From positions 1,265,001 through 1,329,000 of the forward strand of contig JACATO010000307.1 in assembly GCA_018389105.1 (NCBI GenBank): a stretch of DNA of 64,000 nt. The letters are read 5' to 3'. Position 1 is the first letter of the stretch. Each line of letters opens with the position of its first letter. The stretch comes from Nautilus pompilius. Lineage: Eukaryota > Mollusca > Cephalopoda > Nautilida > Nautilidae. Below the pieces are notes generated by a model. It was not told the DNA's origin. It made no database searches and saw only the letters and a program-made list of their open reading frames with translations. Both the position numbers and the translations under genes were made by a program. Shown here piece by piece: positions 12,339 to 23,949 of this stretch.

Positions 12339-14190
12339 AAAGGCAAAAAAGCACCTGAGTTGGCTTCAGAAATAATGCAAATGGTAGGCCCCAAATACAC
12401 ATGCTTTTAAGAATAATCAAAAATGAAAGAATAATTAATTAATATATTTTTCTTTATGAAAATGAACTTTGGCCATTTAATGCTCACAGTTTCTGTATAT
12501 CAAATATATTAACATGAAGTTAAACATTGGTTTTAAGTCTCACCTATGGGTTCTTGGATCATGCCATTGATTCTTATTTTGTTTCATTCGATGAATGAAA
12601 AAAAGTGATTATTTCTAAATAAGTTGTATTTGAATAATTAAATTTTTTTTATCAGATAAAATTTCTTCAATAATATGAACTATTTTTTATCTTTATATGG
12701 TAATGCAATCTTGTTATTATGAAATGAAAAAAAAAGCTAAAAATAATATTGCAGGTGGCTATTATTGTTTGGCCAACTGCTTTGTTTCATTAATTTACCT
12801 GTAATGAATCTAGATCATATTTGTTAAATTTATTTAGTTTCTGGCTGGCTCTTATCCAATTTTACTTTGGAGAAAGGTAAAAAATGCTTTTCTTGACTCT
12901 CATGACTCAATACTTGCTACATTTGGTTGTAAGGCAGTTTCTATTTTGTTATGGGTTGACATTCGCTAAATGATTTTCATTTGTAACCACCACTTTTTCT
13001 TGTTTTCAAATTTCTTTGTAGGCTGAGTTTTTATATTACCTTTCTACCTACTACTATTTTATTCCATCATTGTGTGTTTTTTTTTTGTTTTTTTACCTTT
13101 AGCTATCCAAACTAGTAACTATGCCTAATTTTTCTCTCCTTATTTACATTCACATTCTATATGGAGCTTTGTTCTATTCTGTTTCACTGACTGGTTTAAA
13201 AAAAACAAAAAAAAATCTTTCAATACATTTTTATGTGTAGTTATTAATTGTTAATCTCAATGGTATATTAAAAAGAGAAGTCAGCCTTTGGCATATCTAT
13301 GGTTTTCATTGTTTTTCTGTTGGCTTTTGACTCTCAAATGACCCCTCCAGCAGCATTTGCCATTTTGGCTTCTGTGATGGCCATCTGGAGTGTTTACTTT
13401 AGCTTATTAACTTATATGGTTTTGAGAAAAGTCTCATCTGTTTTTTTCCAACTTTTTTGGTATTTTGCTGTAATTGTCTATTCCTGCTTGGCTTGCCTGA
13501 AATTAGCTTGGTACCATGTAGTTTCTGGCATCTGATATTTCTCTCTGTTTACTTTGAGATAAGTGCACCAGATTTTTGTTTTAAAATACTAAAAATGTGA
13601 ATTTTTCAATTTTTTAAAATTCATTTTTTTGGTGGTATCCAATTTGGTAACATTAAAAAAATAATTTTATTTGTTATTGCTTAACTTATTGAGATAGGGG
13701 CCTTTTAAAACTTCTTTCAAGACATGTTTTCAGTGTCTTTTTCCATAACTATGTGACCTACTTTTTATAGATGCCTCCCAGATTGCTTGTGACATGCATC
13801 TGATTAGCTAGTAACAATTATAGATTGATGAAATTACCAGATTAAATTAGCAGAAATGCTATTAATTCTTTTAAGTTAGGCACATTTGAGCTTTCATTTA
13901 GAGTTTTATTATTTTTTATTTCATGCGTAATTTAATATTCAAATGACATGCAGTCTTCACCACTCACTTTTTGTATCCAAGATACGCAACTTTGATTTCT
14001 ACAGATCTAGCAGATGAAAGTCTCTTTTACATAATTACTTGTTTTTTTTAAATATAGCTATAAAATTTCATGGTAGCTTGTTCAAAACAAATGTATATGA
14101 TTTCATTAAAATATATATCACTCTTTCACAAGTTTGATAATCAGTATCAATATTTCTTATGAAAATGTAAAACAACAAAATACCATAGAT

Positions 14191-14281
14191 AACTAATGCT
14201 GATGCTGGCATTAGATCCAGGAATCTCTGATGGATTAGCAACCAGAGATTCCTGGTTCAAATCCCAGCATCAGTGTTAGCT
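14191..14281. repeat. Long hairpin with tRNA T-arm-like motif
   Basis: Two 39-bp arms (14,191-14,229 and 14,243-14,281) are inverted copies with six mismatches around a 13-base loop. The innermost 13 pairs (CAGAGATTCCTGG against its complement) and the 10-base block CCAGCATCAG pair without error. The right arm holds GGTTCAAATCC, the form of a tRNA T-loop and Pol III B box. It therefore looks like a head-to-head duplication of a tRNA or SINE-head segment. A hairpin RNA precursor is an alternative reading. Confidence 0.75.
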
Positions 14282-16446
14282 GTCTACAGTATCAACATGT
14301 CATTGTACTTGTGACAAAATGTACTAACTCAGTTAAAGATATTGCAGTGAGTTATGTAGTAAAACACCTGCACCGTAAAATACCTCTGAAATATTTGTTT
14401 CGCTAAGAAGCTATGAGATTATCAGCTTGAAATAAAGCTGCACGAAATTTCAGATTTGCAATTGGATACTATTGTTCTGTCACCAGCTTAATTTTTTTTT
14501 TTTTTTTTGCACTAAGCAGCATTTCACTACATGCTGTTTGGTTTCTAAGTAACAGGTGCAAGTATATCATTCAGAAAATCAATAGGATTCTTTCTTCAAG
14601 GATACAAACTGTATCCATCCAAGGTCTGGCTTGAGTGAAATATCTTGTGGAATTAGGCCTGCTTTGCATAATACAATTTATATTGCTAGAACTAACAACT
14701 GTTATTGCTAACATTAGCATTTAATCTTTATGGAAAGGATTGCCAGCATTATATACAGGTTTTCGTGTAGAATAGATGAATCACTATGATGAACTCTGTA
14801 ATACCTTAACCTCAAAATTATGCAGCAGTGTCACATTATAAATAATAAATATTTAGAATAGAAAGGAACAAATAAAGCAAAGTGATGGGGTAGCCTAGAT
14901 AATTATAACTCAAACAATAAGGTTGTGAATGCAAAAGTTTAAAGAAAAAAATAAAAGTTAAAAGAATATAAATTATATGTGGAAATGTTGTTAAAATAAT
15001 TTAAACGAAGTTGCTTACATGATAAAAACAAAAATTAAATTATAGAGAAAAATAAAACCAAAGCAGGTGAACATTTTTAGTTTTCGTTTCTCTTGAGTAC
15101 ATTATATAACATGGTATAGATATTCTTCTAATTTATTTTATCTTATAGTGTTATTTAATAACAAAGATCTTATTGCCTTTCTAAAGTGGAGAAAATTCAT
15201 TGTAGTTATCTTCTGATAGTGAATTCTGGAATGTTTATCAGTATAATGTGTATTGTTTGACCAAGGTATTGGTGATCGCAACTACAAGGAATGAACTCCC
15301 AAGATTTAGTAATACACTAAGTTCTTTTCTTTGGTTAAACAAATTGCATCTTTTTCTTTTCAAAATTTTTTGACTTTTAAAAGAAAAGAAAAACATGCTT
15401 TGAATGAAAGTTTAGTTATTCTAAAAGCTGGAGTTTTTTTTGTTTGTTTTCCTCCTCTGTTCTGAATATTAATCTTTTTAGGAGGTATTCTTTCATTTTA
15501 CATGTAATCTCAATTGTGTTTAATGATTAAAACTATGGGTTAGTGTTGATTATAATATTTGAATAATATTGTTACCTAACGTCGTCTTTTTTTAAAAATA
15601 TGCTTGTTTTTTCACGCTTAGGAAATTTTTTTAAAGATTTTGATTGACCATCATCCTTTTTTTTTCTCTTTTCAATTTAAAACCACACTTTCTTTTTTTT
15701 TAATCTGATTTGGTCATTCAGTTTTATTTAATAAAATAATGGACTTTAAGTAATTTATCACCCATTTCCAGAAAATTATTTCTGAAGCACTGCATTTATT
15801 TTTACTAGCATAGGGTCTCATTTCCTTGGAAGTATGTCAACTACATCAAAAATCACATTTACTTTTAATACATTACTGGCAATGCAGAAAACTTTTGGGG
15901 CTTATTGGACTGGAATTTCTGTCTTTCAGAGAGAATATTTCCTTAAATAGTTTTTTCAGGCAAACATTTTAGTTTTATGAAGTGGTTTGTACACTATGCA
16001 ATCAGAATTTGTCAGAGTCCATAAACATTGGGGTGAAAAATGATTTGCAGCTTCTGCATCCAAATGCACTGAGATATCTGGACTTCTTATAATGCAAGTT
16101 GCACCAGTTCTGAGCTTATCTGAAGTTTACCATTGCATTAGAACCTTAAATTCAATCTAGAAAAAGTTTATATTCAGCCTGCATTTACCAGTTGTATTCT
16201 TTTATTTATTTTAAAACAATTCAACATATTTTCCATATATTAATAAACTAAATGTATTACTGAAAGAAATAACCCGATGTAAGCACAGCACCAAATTATT
16301 GCCAGTTCTGTTCTAAACGTTTGCTCATTTTGTTTAACCCTGCAAAATAATTATTTCAAAACAAATTCTTTCTGGTTTATGCATTATAAAGTCTGTACAT
16401 ACTCATACATTTGGTTCAAATTATTGTAATAAACATAGGCATCATA
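14282..16446. other. AT-rich stretch, nothing recognised
   Basis: The stretch has poly-T tracts near 14,490-14,510 and 15,660-15,700, and no open frame with family resemblance. It ends at the TA target site of the Tigger-type element. Confidence 0.5.
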
Positions 16447-16448
16447 TA

Positions 16449-16461
16449 CAGTGCAACCTCA
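16449..16461 (+). repeat. Left terminal inverted repeat of the 16.4 kb Tigger element
   Basis: CAGTGCAACCTCA pairs with the right end at 18,026-18,038 (CAGTACAACCTCA on the minus strand) with one mismatch. It is preceded by the TA target site. Confidence 0.85.
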
Positions 16462-16922
16462 CAAGCCCGGAGACAAACTATTTGTTCGGATACGCCAGTG
16501 TTCGGATACATGGAAAAACCGAATGCAGGTGTTGCTGTGAGCATGCCGAGGGTCAAATTCGAACATCCAATTGACACCCTATCCGAACAATAGACACTAT
16601 GCATGTTAATTGTCACTTGTGTAAACTGTTTCGAAACAATGCCTTTCTAACCCAAAGTGAAGTACTGTATTACTTATTTACTGTAGATTTTCAATGTAAT
16701 TTGAGTGAAAATGTTTGCATGTGCGTCTTTGTTAACCTCCATTTTGTCTGGCTGCAGAAATTTTGGTCACATGATCAATGAGTCTTGCTTGTCATAATAC
16801 TGTAATGTTAATGATGTAATTTGATGAAGTGCAAGATGTTTAATAAAAACCCAATAAATGTTTGAAAATGATTTATTATGAAAACAAAATTAAAAAAAAT
16901 ACATGTACAAAAATACAAATTA

Positions 16923-17375
16923 TTACACAGGCTTAAAAAATGTCTTAATTGATTGTGGTTTAAGATTAGACAATCTTTTTCCTGCTGCCTTCTCGTGTAG
17001 TGATCGTAGAATGCTTAAGTGTATGGGCTCAGCGTCATTGTCTGCCTCTGACCAACACAATGCTTTGTCCCTGATGTCTGCAGCCTCAGCATTGGATGGT
17101 ACGGGATTAGCGTTATCAGGAGATGGTTCATCATCAGAGTCTGATTCGGACGAAGGGTCACCTGTTATGATCTCCTGGTCAGTGAGCTGTTGGCAAGCGT
17201 CAAGGTCTCTGTCTATTTCACACCATTCTTCGATGTTGTTGATAGTAGATCGCCCAACACCATATTCTTCAGCTAAACGTGCAGCTACTGCACCAGAGTC
17301 AAGTCTTTTCAAGATCTTCACTTTGTCGTCTAGAGACAGAACATTACGTTTTCTTTTCAAACTTTTGTCAGACAT
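16923..17375 (-). CDS. HTH-only derivative of a Tigger transposase, 150 residues, intact
   Basis: The frame runs from ATG at 17,375 to its stop without a break. Residues 5-50 form a psq/CENP-B-N type helix-turn-helix: SLKRKRNVLSLDDKVKILKR, then AARLAEEYGVGRSTINNI. This is the part of pogo/Tigger transposases that binds the element ends. Directly after it comes a stretch (EEWCEIDRDLDACQQLTDQE) and an acidic Ser/Asp-rich linker, followed by a tail with LSILRSLHEKAAGKRLSNLK and a final KTFFKPV. That tail matches the C-terminal end of TIGD4/6-like transposases. The second HTH and the whole DDE catalytic domain, some 350-400 residues, are missing, yet the join is in frame. It could bind element ends without cutting them. 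Whether it is expressed is unknown. The 168-codon frame on the other strand is its antisense shadow. Confidence 0.8.
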   Translation of the reverse strand: MSDKSLKRKRNVLSLDDKVKILKRLDSGAVAARLAEEYGVGRSTINNIEEWCEIDRDLDACQQLTDQEIITGDPSSESDSDDEPSPDNANPVPSNAEAADIRDKALCWSEADNDAEPIHLSILRSLHEKAAGKRLSNLKPQSIKTFFKPV

Positions 17376-18025
17376 TTTGAACGTGAGTGTCGTGAACAGT
17401 TCAGTCTAAAATGGTCTAAAATGCTATGTAGATTAAAATACTTCAAAGATGATATGAAAAACCAGATAAAATATTTCTTAGTAAATTATATTAAATTAAA
17501 TAAATTACTTAAATTAAGTAATTATCATTTCCCCCTTGATTAAAAAATAAAAAATGTGATTGATTCAAATTTTCAAGTGAAAAGTATTGGAATAATAGTC
17601 TGACTATACGCATAATAATAAAGATAAATGAGCAAAGGCGACCACACGCAAATAATGAAGAAACAAACTTGCTTACTCGATAGCATAAAATGGGCTCAAC
17701 TTACTCGCTCTCAACTTTTATTTTATTTTTTTATTCACTGACAATTAATCACCTGATCACTTTAATATACAGTAGTTATAAATATATGTATATATATATA
17801 GTCAGACCTTGTTAAACTATATGAATCACTTATACAGGCATGCTCCTCCCCACTGTTCACTTTAAAAAAGGCCATGTTTTGTTTGGTTAAGATCTAAGAG
17901 AAATTACAATAGAATGTTGACAACTGAACAAAAAAGTGTGAAAGTTCGGTTACATGAGATTTTGTTCGGGGGACATGTCGATTGTTCGGATACGTGAAAA
18001 TTCGGATAAGTGAGGTCTGGATATC

Positions 18026-18038
18026 TGAGGTTGTACTG
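18026..18038 (-). repeat. Right terminal inverted repeat of the 16.4 kb Tigger element
   Basis: This is the inverse partner of the left end, followed by TA. Inside it lie further TTCGGATA-type motifs, matching those inside the left end. Confidence 0.85.
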
Positions 18039-18364
18039 TAGTTATATTGTAAATATGCCCTTTTTTCTCTTGTTTTTTTTTTAAAAGTCTATCTGAATAG
18101 AGATAATTTGAACATTTAATTCACAATTTTTCCTTTGAATGCAAGTAACTTGCTGTTATTGAAACATTGTTAAATGAAAACGAAAATGTAATATTGTGGT
18201 ACTTGTCCTTATTAACAATCTTTATACTTTTGTGTAACAACATGAAATTTTCTTAAGTCATAAAATGACTGTTACCTTTAGTCTTTATTTGATGATTGCC
18301 ATGAGTTATAGTCATAGACAAAATGGAATATTTATGTAAGTTGTATATTTTATAGCATTAGAAT

Positions 18365-18720
18365 ATTGCTTCTTGTTTAAGACTTTGTGTAGTGGTTTGG
18401 TGGTTAATCTTATGGACTGCTAAGGCTGATGGCCTAGGTTCAAATTCTGGTTGGGTTGGAACCAACTTGGTTTGACATAACTTTCTGGCATGGTCCTTGC
18501 TCTTTTTCACCTGATATCCTGATGAGTTTTCTCTGGTCACTCCAGGTTTCTTCCACATATGAAAATAAAGAATTCTAGTATGGACTTTTTTGCTTATGAT
18601 CTTGCTTGCTGAGAAGTGGTTATACAACCCAATGCGCTCAGTATGTCAGCACCTGATCCATAATCTTCTAACTGAGATGGGGATCTGCAACCCTCATGAC
18701 CTGGGAAGTATATGATGATG
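18365..18720 (+). repeat. SINE family 2, copy 1 with tRNA-like head
   Basis: The head has an A-box-like TGGTTTGGTGG at 18,393-18,403 and a B-box-like GGTTCAAATTC at 18,437-18,447. A spacing of about 34 bases is as in tRNA genes and tRNA-derived SINEs. The body carries CTTGGTTTGACATAACTTTC and TGGCATGG, which recurs at 22.0 kb as CTTGGTTTGGCAAACCTTCC then TGGCATGG. The 3' end is uncertain; I placed it before the AT-rich flank. The 89-codon frame on the other strand has no domain. Confidence 0.7.
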
Positions 18721-19745
18721 AAAACATAACACTTGAATCTCCTCTTGTCACCAAGGCTTTCATTATTTGAATCTTTGCAACTTTAGTAGAAAAAAGCTTC
18801 AAAGATATGCAAAGCAAATTAATGTACACTATTGTTTTGTTTATTTTGATACTTGAAACATTTTTACCTTTGGTGTTTGTGTGATTCATTTTGCAGAATG
18901 AAAATTATTCCAATTAAATTCTGTAGCAAGCGAAAAGCACAAATAAGAGGCACATGACAGATTTGAATGACATATTTAACAGAAAACAAGCAGTTTAAAA
19001 TAGTAGCCTAACTACATAAATTGGCACATTGCTTTCCAACAAAAAAAATTCTTTTTGTTTTTCAACAATGTTTAAAGATATTAACAAAAATGTGATTTTA
19101 ATATATTTCTTTTTGAAAAAAAAAACAATCTCTAAGCTTGGTTAACTACAGTCAGTGGCTTAATTTTCAGTCTTGAGTTAGGCTTTACAAGTGTTATGGA
19201 GCATTATCAATTGTTTTGATGTTAAAAATCTTTATAATTTTTTGTGTTAGATGTTCTGGCTAATAAATATGATTACAGAATGTACTGGTAAACAAAAAAA
19301 ATTTAAGATGAAATAAATATACTTGAGAAAGAAATCTTTTATTGCATCAAATAGAGAGTGTTTATTAATTATCAGTGTTTAAGTAATATTAAGACTTACT
19401 GATACAGTTTTCCTGTATTGTTCCACTGTTCCCTTAATATAATCTTCACAAAAAAAAAAACAAAAAAAGCTACAAGCATTTCCATGTGTGCAGTACTTGT
19501 ATGATTCATTCAAACATGTTCATATTCTGGTTGAAGAGGACCTTCATATCTAGGAAAGAAACCCAAAATTAATATTGCATGTACAACATGTATTGTTATA
19601 CTATTCCTTTTCAGCACTGACTGACCTTGAAAACTTACTTGCAGATAATTTCTACCACTTAATCTACATGATATTTGTATTCAACCCATTAGTATTTCCT
19701 CACATCATATGCATGGGCAGTTTATAAAGTAAGTTTAAGAACACC
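18721..19745. other. AT-rich stretch, nothing recognised
   Basis: Only homopolymer runs and short chance frames are seen. Confidence 0.5.
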
Positions 19746-19749
19746 TAGG

Positions 19750-20600
19750 GATTTGCAATGTTCATTACACTGTTATATTTATTGCACTAACAAGATACTA
19801 TAAGACTGGTCAGTTTATGGAGAGACCTTGTTCAGGTTGCCTAAGGGTTGCAACCTCACTCTATTAGTATCATTATCTTGTTATCCTGGCCAGAAGAAAC
19901 AATTTTTCAACAGCATGCTGTCTCTCAAATTGCTTTCAAAGATGAAGCAGCAATAGAATTTTGATAGACAACTCACAACAGGCTTCTCACTACTGATATA
20001 ATCCAAAATACCACTGCTGCATATTTCCATCAACAACAGCGCTTTGCATTTGGTGACAACATTACAAATAGAAGATGAGCTGTTGTCACCAAGTTCTTTC
20101 CACTTAAAAAAATACATTCTGTCTAGATATTAACCATAGATTAGCAAGAGTCTGAAGAAAAGCTGGGGATAATCTGTCAGCAGTGCTGTTATGGAGCATG
20201 ATCAATTTTATAAGGGCAGTTTGATAGTATGGGCTGGTGTTCAAGCTAGCTGATCTTTTTATCATTTAAAGGTATGCCATGATTGGTGTCAGATGAAGAG
20301 ATAAGATCATTATGCCTGTGATCAGCACTCTGGCCAAGACACAAGGGTTCAACATCATCATTATGGATAAGACACTACCTGTCTACACCATGCACATGCT
20401 ATCAGTGTGCACAAGTTTCACATCACTTGCACAATTCCCAGATTTAAATCCAATTGAACATGTTTTAGAACATCCTAGGAGTATGTTTGTGTTTGCCAAG
20501 TTCACTTTGTTGATTAGTTGAAGAATGATGCAATATCATACAGTGACAGCTGGTTCACCTGATTTGGTAGATGACAAGATATGTATAAGCTTGTATTCTG
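19750..20600 (+). mobile_element. Decayed Tc1-like transposon
   Basis: Translation across several frames gives Tc1 transposase blocks in order. Near 19,812-19,850 is a piece like the 'GRPR.AT' linker (ERPCSGCLRVAT). Near 20,205-20,240 is a broken 'GGSxMVWGGIS' block. At 20,335-20,375 is GFNIIIMDKTLPVYTMH, matching the 'xxFxxDNAxPHxAR' block that holds the second catalytic Asp. At 20,425-20,465 is LAQFPDLNPIEHV, matching 'WPAQSPDLNPIEHVWD'. Stops and shifts occur throughout. No terminal repeats or TA flanks could be fixed, so the ends are approximate. Confidence 0.7.
20312..20521 (+). pseudogene. Tc1 transposase, DDE catalytic core fragment
   Basis: This is the open part of the relic, 69 codons. 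It spans the second Asp block (MDKTLPVYTMH, with D kept and the usual D-N-A changed) and the PDLNPIEH block preceding the last acidic residue. About 15-20 residues that normally lie between the blocks are shortened. The catalytic domain begins further upstream in other frames, and the protein cannot be active. Confidence 0.7.
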
Positions 20601-21984
20601 GTCACTGATGGTTATTCACATTATTAAAGTATTATCTATCAATGTCTCTGATCATTTGTATACTGGTGTTGTTACTATTTTTCATGCTCACTTTAAACCT
20701 TTTTTATTTTTTTCCATCAATACAATTTAGCTTCTACTGGCATTAAGTTTTTTAATGGAGAGTTTATATCAGTGTGCAGGTCTTCTTCAACCAGAATATG
20801 AACATGAATGAATATACCATGCAAGCAATAAAAGCTTAAATGCTTGGTGTTAATTTTTTTGTGGAATTCATATATATATATATACTTACATAGGTATATA
20901 GCATGCTGTATCTTCAACGTGTTATTGATAATTCTTGGCTATAGATGAATTACCTCACATGCATTAAAAACAAAGGCTTGTTTTGGATAATCGGATTATA
21001 TTGCTTTACTGTCAGGGATAGCAAAATAAATAGTAATAGAATAGAGATAAACTAATGAACCATTACTTAGATTTGATTATTAGTACTCTTCTTATGGAAA
21101 TTATATTCTCGCAATGTTGGATTTAAAAGCTGGAAGAGTAATGATATAAAATAATGCAGATATTTGGAAATGTTTGGAAATTTTCTTATAGCCAACATTG
21201 GATATGAAACATGAAAATTCATTAGTACAGTCCTCAGAGGAAGTTAGACATCTTTGGTTTTCTCATTACAGTTTTGATTTGATCTCTGGTAAGAAAATAA
21301 AACAACCATTCTTATAGCACAGCCTGCTTTTCTCAAGTGATAAACTCTTTTAATGCATTTTATATTTATTTTTATATTATCTCTGGCCAGATGACTCCAA
21401 AAAATTTAATTAAATTAAACAAAAGGAAAAAAAAATTATGATTTTCAATTTAAAGGCTGCTGTGTATGATACATGTTGTAAGGTGGCATTTTGAAAATGA
21501 ATAGGGGTTTTATAATAGGGGATTTTATACTCACAATTAAGATCAAGAGGGCAGTGGTTTGTTATCAATTGAATAATTAAGTATACCTTAATGAACAATG
21601 AATACTGGTCCTACTGAAAAAAAATAAATGTTTCCTAATTTGTTTCATATGGACTTTACTTTACAGCCAAGTCTTGGGGTTTAGTGGTGATACTTTTTTG
21701 TTTTAATATTGTCCACATCTGAGTTGAATCAGATTATGAGATGTAACTTGGTTTTCCAGTGAAAAAAAAAAAAGTCTTATAACCCATAAATTATGGTATT
21801 AAAAAACAAAATGCATGCACACACGCACAGAGCTAAATAAACAAACTGTTCTTAAAATATTTAAAGGAAAAAAAGATTGTTTAATTGTTTTTATGATTTT
21901 TTTAGTAAGCTGGAATTACAAAATTTAAAATAAGTACATAGTGTAGTTTAAAATAATCAATTTCTATATCCTGTTAATTGTTAC
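20601..21984. other. AT-rich stretch, nothing recognised
   Basis: It contains a short (TA)n run near 20,870-20,882 and chance frames only. Confidence 0.5.
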
Positions 21985-22240
21985 TTACTTATTTGGTAGC
22001 ATGGTAATCCATTGGCCAATGTTGGCTTTCCATGGGAATAGCTTGGTTTGGCAAACCTTCCTGGCATGGTTTCTTCTCATTTTTCCCAATCTAGCCAAAT
22101 GAGTATTTTTCTTGGCATTCCAATTTTCTTTTATACCTAAAAAAGGAAGGGCACAAAGAAGGATTTATTTGCTAAGGTCAGCAGCACTGTCTTTTGTGTC
22201 CCAGGATTGGTTTCATTTTCTAGTGGATAAACATGGCACT
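21985..22240 (+). repeat. SINE family 2, copy 2 (head diverged)
   Basis: From about 22,045 the sequence follows the copy at 18.47 kb: CTTGGTTTGG, CTTCCTGGCATGG, then a T/C-rich stretch, 'gagt(a/t)tt', and a 'ttcttttata' block parallel to 'ttcttccaca'. The tRNA-like head at about 21,990-22,040 is too changed to show both boxes. The copy is older or faster-decaying than the one at 18.4 kb. Confidence 0.55.
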
Positions 22241-23949
22241 TGTGCATTAAAAAAAAAAAATCTTAATCTTAAAAGGAAAAAAATGTAATATCCATATTTT
22301 AAATAAATTTATTTCTTTCCTTTCATTGAAATGGTTGTTGATTACTAAAATAAGAAGAAGAAAAAAGCTATGAATTAGTCCTCAAGAGAATATGGATATT
22401 ATAGCATCTCAGGGCAGATTTTTGGCATATCCAATTAAATAAAACTGCCAAGTACATTTTTTTACTTACTAATCAATTGAGGATAAAGGATTATGAAGAT
22501 GACATTCCTTTGCTCAGTTAAGATATATTGATCTATTCTCTTTATCAGATTTTCTTTTGTTTACTGCAAAACTCTTTTTTTAGTCAATGATTTAATGTTG
22601 TTAAAATTAAATGATTTTTTTTTCCATCTGATGAGCTACATAAAGTAGCTTTTGATATTGTTTTGTAATAGGTAGTATAGCTTTTTCCAAGCAAAGTCCA
22701 AATTTTACTTCAGATGCCTAACTAATCAGTATGCTTTTTAAATAAAGCATGAATGAATAAGGATGAGAATGCATCTTGGTCTGCTCAAAAATGATTTGGC
22801 AATCAATTATTATTTATAGCATTTTAAAAGAAGATAATTTATGTTATAAGCATTCTATAAATCTTAACTGTACAGCTATTTGGTTTCACTTAAATCTATA
22901 TGCTATAATGATATGCAGATGCCTAGGATTAATCTTTTATATAAATTCTGAGCATAGTGGCTAGAAAAGAGCTATATTCCATAATCATTAAAATGAATTT
23001 TTATTTTAAAGATAGTGCATTTAACAAAAATAATATCCTAAACAGTATTCCAAACAGAATTTTAAAGATTATGGCCATAGTGGCATCTTTGAGTTAAACA
23101 GCCATCTTGTCGTCTGATTGCCGGTCATTTTAAACAAAAATTGTATAAAAGCTTTTAAAAAAAGTCAATAAGCTTGTACTTAAGATCTCAAATGAGAAAA
23201 GAAAACAATTGCTATTCATTTTGAGTACAATAATAATTAGTTTATTTTTTTTTTCTGTCAAAATGAGATAGTCAATTTTTGCAAATGTTGTAATATTTTT
23301 TTTTTTCCTTTCTTTTACATATGCAATGATTTACTCACTGTTTTCTGTTGTGACAGACTTGTAAATGTTGATCATTTGGGTATTACACCTCTTGCTGCAT
23401 GGTGATCTATGCTTAAGGTACAATGCATGATGCATGTTTCCCTTGAATATCAGTGGTGTACCTGTGCTGAAGTAAACAATGTTACATATAAGTATTCTTA
23501 ACATTCAAATTAGTCATTCTTACATAGTGATGTGTGTAGTTTTTTTACATATCTGATAAAGCTTTTGTATAATTTTCATACAGTCCTATAATGTATCATA
23601 TGTTATGTTTTTCTTTAATGTTATTAAAATATTGTGTCTAGAATTTTTAGCTTTTCCAAATATTCCTTTATATCATTTGCAAATGGTGGTATATCACACA
23701 TTGCCATTGAAAACCACTTATCACATTCTCAGTTATGAGATCTTATCACACATTGATTTTGCAACAAAAGGGTAAGGGAGAATATGGTGAGCTATTTTTC
23801 TTCCCACTTAGTTATTTTACCTTTCAATTTGAAAAAAGAAAAAGTTCTTGATAAGCATTTTATGTTGTTCTAATTTATAATAAAAGTCAATTTCCTATCT
23901 TCTGGTTTTGTACCACTAATCTATAAATAAACACGCTGTTTGTCCAGTT

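Larger units (their letters stand above)
6701..14190. other. Long AT-rich stretch, no gene recognised
   Basis: I see poly-A and poly-T tracts, short chance frames and one 12-G run. Nothing here resembles a known protein, RNA gene or transposon. The hydrophobic 78-codon frame at 13,299-13,535 looks like a product of T-rich DNA, since Phe, Leu and Val codons dominate. The 124-codon frame near 12 kb is listed separately. Confidence 0.45.
16449..18038 (-). mobile_element. Short pogo/Tigger-type element with intact ends
   Basis: The element starts CAGTGCAACCTCA and ends as the inverse of CAGTACAACCTCA (one mismatch in 13). It is flanked on both sides by TA (16,447-16,448 and 18,039-18,040), the target duplication of the Tc1/mariner/pogo superfamily. 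Just inside both ends the motif TTCGGATA is repeated, a likely transposase-binding array. At 1,590 bp it is shorter than autonomous Tigger copies because the middle of the transposase gene is missing. About 470 bp follow the coding region and 660 bp precede it. CpG dinucleotides are kept better than in the flanks and the ends match well, so it is probably one of the younger insertions here. It would need transposase from a full-length relative to move. Confidence 0.85.

Noticed and set aside
13299-13535. Hydrophobic 78-codon frame that could be a membrane protein
   Set aside because: T-rich DNA gives Phe/Leu/Val runs by chance; there is no family resemblance and many similar frames occur nearby.
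14243-14281. Possible tRNA gene
   Set aside because: Only the T-arm-like part is present; acceptor, D and anticodon arms do not form, and the region pairs with its inverted copy instead.
16903-17409. 168-codon plus-strand frame
   Set aside because: It is the antisense shadow of the Tigger HTH protein; its Ser-rich text mirrors the acidic linker codons on the other strand.
18393-18447. Possible functional tRNA gene at the SINE head
   Set aside because: Both Pol III boxes are present but the acceptor stem does not pair and the body continues as a repeat found again at 22.0 kb.
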